This document shows positions 57,492-64,000 of a stretch of 64,000 bases of DNA, piece by piece (positions within the stretch are counted from its first letter, which is position 1; the number at the start of each line of letters is the position of its first letter). The position numbers were made by a program, and so were the translations under genes. The DNA is taken from positions 1 through 64,000 of the forward strand of contig CAKOOS010000006.1 of the NCBI GenBank assembly GCA_934098735.1, written 5' to 3'. The notes beneath the pieces are model-generated. The model worked only from the letters and a program-made list of their open reading frames with translations, did no database searches and had not been told where the DNA came from. Source of the DNA: an uncultured Bacilli bacterium (lineage in GTDB: Bacteria > Bacillota_I > Bacilli_A > RF39 > UBA660).

Positions 57492-58986
57492 CTCTAATTA
57501 ATAAGGATTCAGTTTCTTCCATTTCTTTTGGTATAGCTATATCCATGTAATCTAAAATTGTCGGAGCAACACTCACTAAAGTCCCTTTTGATTTAATTTT
57601 TATTTTCTCATCACAAATAATAAAAGGAACCAAAGAAGTTGTGTGAGTTGTACAAATGCTACCATCTAAGTTCTGCATTGTATCCGCATTACCATGATCG
57701 GATAGTAATATGACAGTATAAAAATTTTCTTCTGCTTTTTCCATTATTTTGCTTAAACAAACATCAACTGCCATACAAGCTTTAGTGGTGGCATCCATAT
57801 TTCCGGTATGACCTACCATATCTGGATTAGCATAGTTAACTAAAATAAAATCATAATCATTATTCATTGCCGAAATTACTTTTTTAGTAACATCAACGCA
57901 ACTCATTTCAGGCTTTAAATCATAAGTAGAAACATCAGGTGATGGAATATGAAATTTATCACATTTATTAATTTTACCATCTACACCACCATCAAAAAAA
58001 TAAGTTACATGAGGAAACTTTTCACTTTCAGCTATTCTAGCTTGAGTAAAATCCAATTCACTTAAATAAAGGCCTAACGAATTCTTTATAACTGGTTTTT
58101 CAATCAAATTATAAGTTTTAATTTTTTTATCAACTGGCAAGAAACTAAAAACTATAGTATCACTCATATCTTTAACAGAAAAACTATCAAAAGTGCTGGA
58201 ATTTACAATTGATGATAATATTTGTTTGGATCTATCTGACCTATAATTCATCCAAATTAAAACATCTCCATTTTTAATAAGATTATTACTACATCTAATT
58301 GGTTTAATAAATTCATCTGTTATATTGTTTTCATAACAGTTTTCAATGCTTTTAGATATATTAATAGAATTTATTCCTTTTCCATTAATAACTAAATCAT
58401 AATATACTTTTGTCCGATCATAATTTAAATCACGATCCATTGCATAATACCTACCACAAACACTAACAATGTCTCCAACGCCATAATTTTTAATAATATC
58501 TTTAATCATATTGATATATTTGATAGCATCACAAACACCAGTATCACGACCATCTGTTATTAAATGAAAATGTATCTTTTTAAAATCATTTTCAACAAGC
58601 CATTTATACATATTTATAAAATCATCAATACCAGCATGAACATTGCCATCACTACATAAACCCATAATATGAACATCTTTATCTTTTAAACTTAAAAGCT
58701 TTAAAACATTCTTGTTTTCCAAATCAGGATTAGTAAAAAAATCATTAACAAGCACTTCATTTTGTTTTAAAAGCCTTCCAGCACCGATAGTCAAATGGCC
58801 AACTTCACTATTACCAGCTTGACCTTTAGATAAGCCAACAGCTTCCTCACTAGCTTCAAGTAAAGCATGAGGATACTTAGACCACAAATCATTAAAAGTA
58901 TTCATAGATGCAGCCAGTATAGCATTTCCTTTTTCTTCTTCACGGTACCCAAATCCATCGAAAATGATTGTCAATATTTTTTTCAT
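57487..58986 (-). CDS. gpmI: 2,3-bisphosphoglycerate-independent phosphoglycerate mutase
   Basis: 499 residues. The first metal motif is FDGFG (9-13), the phosphoserine is Ser60 in GQAGNSEVGH, and metal ligands of the phosphatase domain follow in VNYANPDMVGHTG and LLSDHGNADTM. It interconverts 3- and 2-phosphoglycerate with manganese. In spore formers its activity is pH-sensitive and tied to the 3-PGA store of spores. It has its own promoter (59007-59035). Confidence 0.96.
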   Translation of the reverse strand: MKKILTIIFDGFGYREEEKGNAILAASMNTFNDLWSKYPHALLEASEEAVGLSKGQAGNSEVGHLTIGAGRLLKQNEVLVNDFFTNPDLENKNVLKLLSLKDKDVHIMGLCSDGNVHAGIDDFINMYKWLVENDFKKIHFHLITDGRDTGVCDAIKYINMIKDIIKNYGVGDIVSVCGRYYAMDRDLNYDRTKVYYDLVINGKGINSINISKSIENCYENNITDEFIKPIRCSNNLIKNGDVLIWMNYRSDRSKQILSSIVNSSTFDSFSVKDMSDTIVFSFLPVDKKIKTYNLIEKPVIKNSLGLYLSELDFTQARIAESEKFPHVTYFFDGGVDGKINKCDKFHIPSPDVSTYDLKPEMSCVDVTKKVISAMNNDYDFILVNYANPDMVGHTGNMDATTKACMAVDVCLSKIMEKAEENFYTVILLSDHGNADTMQNLDGSICTTHTTSLVPFIICDEKIKIKSKGTLVSVAPTILDYMDIAIPKEMEETESLLIRE

Positions 58987-59006
58987 AAAACACCTTCACT
59001 ATACGT

Positions 59007-59035
59007 ATAATAACATACCATTTTTAAAAAAACAA
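59007..59035 (-). promoter_or_regulatory. Promoter of gpmI
   Basis: Minus-strand TTGTTT (59030-59035), 17-bp spacer and TATTAT (59007-59012) preceded by TG. It lies directly beyond the spo0A terminator. Confidence 0.7.
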
Positions 59036-59041
59036 TATCAC

Positions 59042-59061
59042 AAAAAAAGCCTAAAAGGCTT
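59042..59061 (-). terminator. Terminator of spo0A
   Basis: Stem AAGCCT / AGGCTT with a 3-base loop and seven T on the minus strand, touching the spo0A stop codon. Confidence 0.85.
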
Positions 59062-59824
59062 ATACAACAATTTCTTTCTTATCTAATTTAAATCTATCAG
59101 CAATTGTAGTTAAAAACTCAGAATTAGTTGGTCTACTACGATCAAAATCAATACTATTACCAAATATTTCTTCCATAAGTTTTATATCACCTCTAGACCA
59201 GCTAATTTCAATAGCATGTCTAATAGCTCTTTCAACTCTAGAAGATGTTGTCTGATATTTATCAGCAATCTGAGGATATAACTCTTTTGTTACTAACGTA
59301 GCAACATTTTCATTAGCATATAAAAGAAGTACACCTTCTCTTATATATCTATAGCCTCTTACATGACTTGGTATACCTAAATCATGTAAAAGAGTACTAA
59401 CTTCTAATTCTATTTTTCCACTTTTAGCAAGTTTTAATTCATCTTTTTGTTCAATCAAATCTAATATTCTTCTTTCAATTACTTCCATATCAATTGGTTT
59501 TAACATGAAATAATCAGCATTTAAAGTTTGAACTTTTCTGATTGTAAAATCATCTTTAAAACTAGATAAAACTATAATTTTTTTAGTAATTTTCTTAGAT
59601 TTCATTTCCTCTAGTACCTTAATACCATCCAAGTGAGGTAAAATTAAATCAATAATTAATAAATCATATTCATTTGGATAATTTAAAACATAATCTAAAC
59701 CATCTCTACCATTATTAAAAGTTCCCACAATATTAATAACTGTATTATTTCTGAAATACTCCCTCACACTTCTTAGTACTGCCTCATTGTCATCAACAAC
59801 TACTACTCTTACTTGTTTTTCCAT
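59060..59824 (-). CDS. spo0A: Sporulation response regulator Spo0A
   Basis: 254 residues. Receiver domain (1-120): acidic pair Asp11-Asp12, phosphorylated Asp59 in LLIIDLILP and Lys109. The C-terminal Spo0A DNA-binding domain (about 140-254) contains LLHDLGIPSHVRGYRYIREG, TTSSRVERAIRHAIEISWSR and RPTNSEFLTTIAD, which together are specific to Spo0A. Phosphorylated Spo0A binds 0A boxes (TGTCGAA) to start sporulation; two similar boxes lie upstream of this gene, suggesting autoregulation. Unlike Bacillus, no spoIVB precedes it; the neighbours are glycolytic genes. Ribosome site GAAAGGG. Whether the organism sporulates cannot be told from one gene. Confidence 0.97.
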   Translation of the reverse strand: MEKQVRVVVVDDNEAVLRSVREYFRNNTVINIVGTFNNGRDGLDYVLNYPNEYDLLIIDLILPHLDGIKVLEEMKSKKITKKIIVLSSFKDDFTIRKVQTLNADYFMLKPIDMEVIERRILDLIEQKDELKLAKSGKIELEVSTLLHDLGIPSHVRGYRYIREGVLLLYANENVATLVTKELYPQIADKYQTTSSRVERAIRHAIEISWSRGDIKLMEEIFGNSIDFDRSRPTNSEFLTTIADRFKLDKKEIVV

Positions 59825-59868
59825 GTGTTTTCCCTTTCAAAATAAATTATTTTTCTGCCTACGTCTTC

Positions 59869-59874
59869 ATTATA
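59869..59874 (-). promoter_or_regulatory. -10 element of spo0A
   Basis: Minus-strand TATAAT 45 bases before the spo0A start. No good -35 occurs at 16-18 bp, as expected for a promoter that needs an activator. Confidence 0.5.
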
Positions 59875-59907
59875 AGCCAATAAAATTGAAATTGCTACAA
59901 AAACTTT

Positions 59908-59914
59908 TGTCGAC
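59908..59914 (+). promoter_or_regulatory. 0A-box-like site proximal to spo0A
   Basis: TGTCGAC, one base from the 0A box consensus TGTCGAA. It lies about 35 bases upstream of the -10 hexamer, a position where Spo0A could contact RNA polymerase. Confidence 0.45.
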
Positions 59915-59947
59915 CAATGTAAAGCATAGTAAAGAAATGTCTATAAA

Positions 59948-59954
59948 TGTCGAA
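59948..59954 (+). promoter_or_regulatory. 0A box upstream of spo0A
   Basis: TGTCGAA, an exact 0A box, 40 bases beyond the proximal site and in the same orientation. Confidence 0.55.
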
Positions 59955-59983
59955 ATAATAAATTTTACCATAAAAACAAGTGT

Positions 59984-60017
59984 TATTAAAAAATGCAAAA
60001 ACATTATTTTTGCATTT
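59984..60017 (-). terminator. Terminator of the pgk-tpiA unit
   Basis: Perfect 11-bp stem AAATGCAAAAA / TTTTTGCATTT with a 5-base loop, followed on the minus strand by TTT and AT-rich DNA. It overlaps the tpiA stop. Confidence 0.85.
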
Positions 60018-60714
60018 CTTGAAGCATTTTTTTTACAGAATCAATATCTAAGGAAGCTCCACCTACTAAAAAGCCATCTAGAGCATTAATTTTCAGTAAT
60101 TCGGCAATGTTTTTTTCACTAACACTTCCTCCATACAAAACTTCTAATTTGGTTTCATATTTTTCATAAATCATATCTTTAATAAAATCAATCGTTTCAA
60201 TAATATCTTCTTTGCTCGGAGTCTTGCCAGTCCCAATTGCCCAAATTGGCTCATAAGCAATAATAATATTTTTAATTTCTACATTATTTAATACTTCACT
60301 TACTTGTTTTTCTAAAACTATAAAAGTATCTCCATTTTCTTTATCTTGTAACGTTTCCCCAATACAATATATAACATTTAAATCATTTTCTAGAGCATTA
60401 CTAATTTTATTTATAAAATCAATATTAATTTCATTTTTATATATTCGTCTTTCACTATGACCAACTAAAACGTAATTACACCCTAAACTTTTAATTTGTT
60501 CTCCAGTTACTTCACCAGTTATAGTCTTATCTATAAAAGAACTAATATCTTGAGCTCCTAAGTTATATCTATTTTTAGTAAATAAGGATATAAATGGAAA
60601 TGGTGGCATTATAATTAGTTTATGATTGCCATCAATTTCTTGCAAAGAATTATTATATTCTATTATTTCATTTTTTAATAATTTATTTTTAAAATTACAA
60701 ACCAAATATTTCAC
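60004..60714 (-). CDS. tpiA: Triosephosphate isomerase
   Basis: 236 residues, slightly short of the usual 250. The N-terminal lysine motif is NFKNK (NWKMN in most), the catalytic His is in VLVGHSERR and the catalytic Glu in IAYEPIWAIGTGK; the phosphate loops GGSV and LVGGASL are present. It interconverts dihydroxyacetone phosphate and glyceraldehyde 3-phosphate. It follows pgk by one base. Confidence 0.96.
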   Translation of the reverse strand: MKYLVCNFKNKLLKNEIIEYNNSLQEIDGNHKLIIMPPFPFISLFTKNRYNLGAQDISSFIDKTITGEVTGEQIKSLGCNYVLVGHSERRIYKNEINIDFINKISNALENDLNVIYCIGETLQDKENGDTFIVLEKQVSEVLNNVEIKNIIIAYEPIWAIGTGKTPSKEDIIETIDFIKDMIYEKYETKLEVLYGGSVSEKNIAELLKINALDGFLVGGASLDIDSVKKMLQEMQK

Positions 60715-60715
60715 T

Positions 60716-61840
60716 TTATTCCATCCAATCTAACGCTTTTAATTTTCCATCTGCAATATATTCAAGAGTTGCTCCTCCACCACTTGATAAAAATTTAAAA
60801 CTATTTTCGTATCCAAATTTTTTAACTGCAGAAACTGTATCTCCTCCACCAACTATAACAATCTTTTTACTCTTTTCTAAAATCTTAAATAAATTCTCTG
60901 TTCCTTCAGTAAAACGTTCATCTTCAAATTTTCCACATGTACCATTAACAAAGATTACTTCACTTTCATTTATATACCTAGAAAATAATTCTATTGTCTT
61001 ATTTCCAACATCATAAATTACTCCATCGTCAATAGTAAAATCAACAGGTAAAATGATTTTATTTTTGTATCCATTCATTAAAACATTTAATTTAGCTAAA
61101 ATATCTTTATCATTAGTTGCAACACTATCCCCAATCGAAGCACCTTTAGCTTTTAAAAATGAATTAGCTATTCCACCTCCAACTAAAAGATAATCACATC
61201 TTTTTAACAATGATTCTATTATAGGAAGCTTATCATCTACTTTAGCACCTCCCATAAATACACAAAATGGATGAGGAGTATCATGAATTAAAATATCTAA
61301 ATTTTGTAATTCTTCTTCAACCAAAAAGCCTATTACATGTGGAAGATATTTCGCTATTCCCGCAGTTGAGGCATGAGCTCTATGTAAAGAACCAAAAGCA
61401 TCATTTACATAAACATCTCCTAAACTAGCCCAATACCTTGCTAAAGATAAGTCATTATTACTTTCCTTTTTATCATATAAATCCATAAATCTTGTATTTT
61501 CTAAAAGTATTACAGATCCCAAAGAATAATTATCAACAATTTCTTTAACTTTAGATCCATAACAATTATCTATAAATACAACTTCTTTTTGAAGTAAATC
61601 AGAAAGTTCTTTTCCAACTACTTTTAAACTATTATTATTTCTATCATTTTCAGTTTTAACTCTTCCAAAATGACTTAAAATAATTATCTTGCAATTATGT
61701 TCCAATAAATAATTTATAGTTTTTAAACTCTTTTTAATCTTGGAATTATCCTTGATAACACCATTTTCTACAGGAACATTAAAATCACATCTTAATATCA
61801 CACTTTTATTATTTATTTCAATATCTCTAACCGTTTTCAT
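60716..61840 (-). CDS. pgk: Phosphoglycerate kinase
   Basis: 374 residues, about 20 shorter than common Pgk. RCDFNVPVENG near 18, LSHFGR near 55, VNDAFGSLHRAHAS near 145, MGGAKVDDKLPI near 190 and the nucleotide-site GGGDTVSAV near 335 are intact, so the enzyme should be active. It makes ATP from 1,3-bisphosphoglycerate. It forms an operon with tpiA; gapA and eno are not in this window. Ribosome site AAAGGAT. Confidence 0.97.
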   Translation of the reverse strand: MKTVRDIEINNKSVILRCDFNVPVENGVIKDNSKIKKSLKTINYLLEHNCKIIILSHFGRVKTENDRNNNSLKVVGKELSDLLQKEVVFIDNCYGSKVKEIVDNYSLGSVILLENTRFMDLYDKKESNNDLSLARYWASLGDVYVNDAFGSLHRAHASTAGIAKYLPHVIGFLVEEELQNLDILIHDTPHPFCVFMGGAKVDDKLPIIESLLKRCDYLLVGGGIANSFLKAKGASIGDSVATNDKDILAKLNVLMNGYKNKIILPVDFTIDDGVIYDVGNKTIELFSRYINESEVIFVNGTCGKFEDERFTEGTENLFKILEKSKKIVIVGGGDTVSAVKKFGYENSFKFLSSGGGATLEYIADGKLKALDWME

Positions 61841-61894
61841 TTTTTATCCTTTCTAAAATATTTTAACATGTCAAATATTATTATTCAATATTTA

Positions 61895-61923
61895 TTGACG
61901 AACAAAAACAAAAATGATAGCAT
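61895..61923 (+). promoter_or_regulatory. Promoter of the transglutaminase-like gene
   Basis: TTGACG (61895-61900), 17-bp spacer and TAGCAT (61918-61923) with a TG extension. The start codon is 21 bases downstream. Confidence 0.6.
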
Positions 61924-61944
61924 ATACCTAAAAACGGGTGTTTT

Positions 61945-63192
61945 ATGAGAAAAATAACAATTGATATTAGAATAAATTATGAACACAAAAACACAATTTC
62001 ATTATATAAAAATATTGATGAATATAATTTAATAATGTCCTTTGATAACTTAAATTCATATCTTGAATTTCTAAATAATTCTTACGTAAAAATAGATGAA
62101 GTAATAATTGATCAGGTTTTAACGGAAGATATTAAAAATTATTTAATTTTCTTTATTTCAAAAAGAAAAGAAAAATTAAAAGAAACTACCCCCATTTATA
62201 AAATAGAAAATGAAAAAGATTTAGATATATTATCTAAATATAACGAAAAAATAATACTAAATTTGAAAGAACTTCCATTTGAGGAAATAATTAAGATAAT
62301 TACATCTTCAAAAATTAAAAGCAATTTTTATTTTATGGATAAATATTCCATAGATAATGAAACAATATCTTTAAAAGAAATACTAAATATGTATGAAAAT
62401 ATCTTTAAAATAGCTAATAAAATAAATAACAAAGCTGAAAGTCCCCTTGAAAAATATTATGAAATTTATAAATTTTTAAAATCACATATCTATAAAGAAG
62501 AACTTAAAGGAGAAAGTCCAAATAAAAGTAGAAGTTTAAATCAAATTTTAAATAACGATTCTATTGTATGTGTTGGATTTTCTAAATACTTTTTAGCAAT
62601 AAGTGAAATATTAAAGCTAAAAAGTGAAGAAGTATATTGGGAAAATAAAGACAAAAATTTAAGTGGACATTCATCAATTATAATTTATTTAAATGATTTA
62701 AAATATAATTTAAAAGGAATTTATGCTATAGACTCGGCTTGGGATTGTAAAAAAAATTTACATGATGAAAATTATCAACAAAATATAAGTCATTTTTTAA
62801 CGCCGATTAATATAGAAATATTAGAAAAAAATAAAGAAAATTTGATAAATCCACGATCAAATTTGTATTTTTCATTAATAAATTTAATAAATATTCAAAA
62901 AGAACTTAAAAAAAACAAAGATTCCAAAATAATTAAATGGATCAATTACTCTATAAATCAAAAAATTAGTAAAATATATGATAACTTAAACATAGAAAAT
63001 TATTCTAAATCAATTTATGAAAATAATAAAAATATAAAAAATATGAGTAATAAATTAATACCGTTAGAAATATTAGAAAGTTTAACAGCAGAAGATAATT
63101 GTTTTATTACTACTAGTTTTCATTTTAGAGCTTTAAAAACAAAAGAAAAACTTTTATATTTACTAGCAAATGATAACAATTTTAAAAGGTAA
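61945..63192 (+). CDS. Transglutaminase-like protein, orphan
   Basis: 415 residues, no signal peptide. The middle contains a transglutaminase/protease-like core: SPLEKYYEIYKFLK near 167, IVCVGFSKYF with Cys209, SGHSSIIIYL with His242 and YAIDSAWD with Asp263 in the right order and spacing for the Cys-His-Asp triad. The first 160 and last 120 residues match nothing I know and are strongly charged. Possible roles are peptidase, cross-linking or deamidation; substrate unknown. GGGTG precedes ATG 61945. It is a single-gene unit with its own promoter. Confidence 0.72.
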   Translation: MRKITIDIRINYEHKNTISLYKNIDEYNLIMSFDNLNSYLEFLNNSYVKIDEVIIDQVLTEDIKNYLIFFISKRKEKLKETTPIYKIENEKDLDILSKYNEKIILNLKELPFEEIIKIITSSKIKSNFYFMDKYSIDNETISLKEILNMYENIFKIANKINNKAESPLEKYYEIYKFLKSHIYKEELKGESPNKSRSLNQILNNDSIVCVGFSKYFLAISEILKLKSEEVYWENKDKNLSGHSSIIIYLNDLKYNLKGIYAIDSAWDCKKNLHDENYQQNISHFLTPINIEILEKNKENLINPRSNLYFSLINLINIQKELKKNKDSKIIKWINYSINQKISKIYDNLNIENYSKSIYENNKNIKNMSNKLIPLEILESLTAEDNCFITTSFHFRALKTKEKLLYLLANDNNFKR

Positions 63193-63209
63193 CAAAAATA
63201 ATTAATATT

Positions 63210-63234
63210 AAAAAAAGCACTATCGCTAGTACCT
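63210..63234 (-). terminator. Terminator between the transglutaminase-like gene and the tRNA fragment
   Basis: Minus strand GTACTA / TAGTGC with a GCGA tetraloop and seven T. On the plus strand the T-run is only four, so it favours minus-strand transcripts, which here would come from the NUDIX gene or tRNA-fragment side. Confidence 0.7.
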
Positions 63235-63293
63235 TTTCAAACTATATAACAGCAAAACAATCTGCAAAATAGAAAGTCTGCCTAAGTATCATT

Positions 63294-63317
63294 TGGCAGG
63301 GGCAGAGAGAATCGAAC
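63294..63317 (-). repeat. 3'-end fragment of a tRNA (possible integration footprint)
   Basis: 24 nt on the minus strand read as T loop TTCGATT, T-stem half CTCTC, acceptor half TGCCCCT, discriminator G and CCA. The matching 5' strand (AGGGGCA) and the anticodon arm are absent. Short 3' tRNA duplications are the usual att remnants of integrases that target tRNA genes. The remaining gap 63193-63489 also holds a 9-bp inverted repeat (63329-63337 and 63374-63382) and two near-identical decamers AATTGGCACA / AATTGACACA (63397 and 63428), but no coding sequence. Confidence 0.55.
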
Positions 63318-63489
63318 TTCATCAATAGAATTACCTTAAAACCATTTGAAATAAGATATTTTTATAAACTTTCAAGGTAATTTAAAACATTTAAATAATT
63401 GGCACATTGTTTTTTATCTCAAATAACAATTGACACAACTTAAAAACTAAACTTATAATTTTTAAATCATAGACAACAATTTATTAAAA

Positions 63490-63984
63490 TTATTTTTCAT
63501 AAAAATCACTTAATGTATCTAAGTTTGTTTTTCTAAATTTATCTTCTTTTACTAATTTTAATATTTCCTCTTTTGAAAGGTATTCAACTTTTTCTACTTC
63601 ATCTTCTTCTATTTCAATTTTAGTCAAGTCGTAGTTTTTTCTAATATAAAAGACATCTTTAAATGCATTTTCATATTTATAAGTTTTAAATAATTTTATT
63701 TCATTAATATCAACATTAATATTCATTTCTTCTAATAATTCTTCTCGAATTGCTTCGTAACTATCTTGTCCACTTTTTACGTGCCCACCAGGTAAAGCCC
63801 ATATTTCTTTTTTTCTAGTAGATGTTTTTTGGACTAAAATTTCATTATTATCGTTTTCTATTATTGCTAAAACAACTATAGTATACCTTCCTTCAGGCGT
63901 TATAGATTTTTCACCTTTCTTTCTAAAGATTTTTTCTCCTGTTAAATTTTTGTTTTCATCGTATAAATCAGTATATTCTCCCAT
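63490..63984 (-). CDS. NUDIX hydrolase (MutT-like)
   Basis: 164 residues. The Nudix box is complete: GGHVKSGQDSYEAIREELLEE near 67, fitting GX5EX7REUXEEXGU apart from the last Gly. The flanks IENDNNEILVQKTSTRKK and EIWALPGG are typical of nucleoside-diphosphate-X hydrolases. The substrate is not evident. I choose the ATG at 63984, 10 bases after GAGGAG; the ATG at 63993 is only one base after it. The upstream context is outside the window. Confidence 0.88.
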   Translation of the reverse strand: MGEYTDLYDENKNLTGEKIFRKKGEKSITPEGRYTIVVLAIIENDNNEILVQKTSTRKKEIWALPGGHVKSGQDSYEAIREELLEEMNINVDINEIKLFKTYKYENAFKDVFYIRKNYDLTKIEIEEDEVEKVEYLSKEEILKLVKEDKFRKTNLDTLSDFYEK

Positions 63985-64000
63985 ATTTTCCATTCTCCTC

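Noticed and set aside
1..64000. Possible use of UGA as tryptophan, as in some AT-rich Mollicutes
   Set aside because: TGG encodes Trp throughout and TGA functions as stop in several ATGA overlaps (for example 2182-2185, 25222-25225), so the standard code applies.
1..64000. CRISPR array or insertion sequence
   Set aside because: No regularly spaced direct repeats of 24-37 bp and no transposase or terminal inverted repeat pairs were found; the only clear tandem repeat is the 81-bp coding repeat at 18500-18667.

Overview
The window is very AT-rich DNA from a low-GC Gram-positive bacterium. It uses the standard bacterial code: TGG encodes tryptophan and TGA serves as a stop, including in ATGA start/stop overlaps. 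The chromosomal gene order (soj/spo0J - DUF951 - ychF - rpsF - ssb - rpsR - rplI - dnaB - walJ - rlmH), a Spo0A response regulator, a C+ type S18 and FemAB-type peptidoglycan branching enzymes fit an uncultured, probably gut-associated, spore-forming or formerly spore-forming member of the Bacillota (Bacilli / RF39-like lineages). That placement is inference; no 16S gene is present.

Layout. 1-6900: a tRNA-Gly, then small enzymes and stress genes (SDR oxidoreductase, secreted EndA-like nuclease, an XRE regulator coupled to a deoxyinosine glycosylase, an unanchored D,D-carboxypeptidase, a zinc alcohol dehydrogenase, MscS, an orphan protein, a VTT-domain membrane protein and a rhodanese-like protein). 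6900-17435: a compact type IV secretion operon (VirB2-like, VirB6, PrgI/VirB3, TrsD-like, VirB4, a two-domain wall hydrolase, a lipoprotein-like orphan and VirD4) with its own promoter and terminators but no relaxase or integrase. 17440-24500: a DUF1292 protein, a large coiled-coil membrane protein with an 81-bp tandem repeat, two tandem FemAB transferases, LemA, two divergent collagen-like proteins with mother-cell-sigma-like promoters, then a short promoter-terminator unit and a small frameshifted gene.

24566-41250: mostly the oriC-proximal housekeeping block read on the minus strand (ung, MYG1-like, rlmH, walJ, an M23/LysM peptidase, dnaB, rplI; rpsR, ssb, rpsF with an S6:S18-type leader; RDD, Bax-inhibitor-like, ychF, AbgT, DUF951, parB, parA). 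Inserted in it are an AlgI/AlgX-type acetylation pair and, most unexpectedly, a protein made of about eight 35-residue mTERF-like repeats. 41374-43384: a DUF6273-like surface protein and a small zinc-ribbon protein. 43468-57294: the S10-spc-alpha ribosomal cluster, complete in order except that rpmD (L30) is missing between rpsE and rplO. 57487-61840: gpmI, spo0A, tpiA and pgk, with 0A-box-like sites upstream of spo0A. 61945-64000: a transglutaminase-like orphan, a 24-nt tRNA 3'-end fragment and a NUDIX hydrolase.

The window therefore mixes core information processing with envelope functions: cell-wall remodelling, secretion, possible spore-surface proteins and acyl modification. The most notable items are the bacterial mTERF-like repeat protein, the relaxase-less T4SS operon, and the cassette at 24060-24500.
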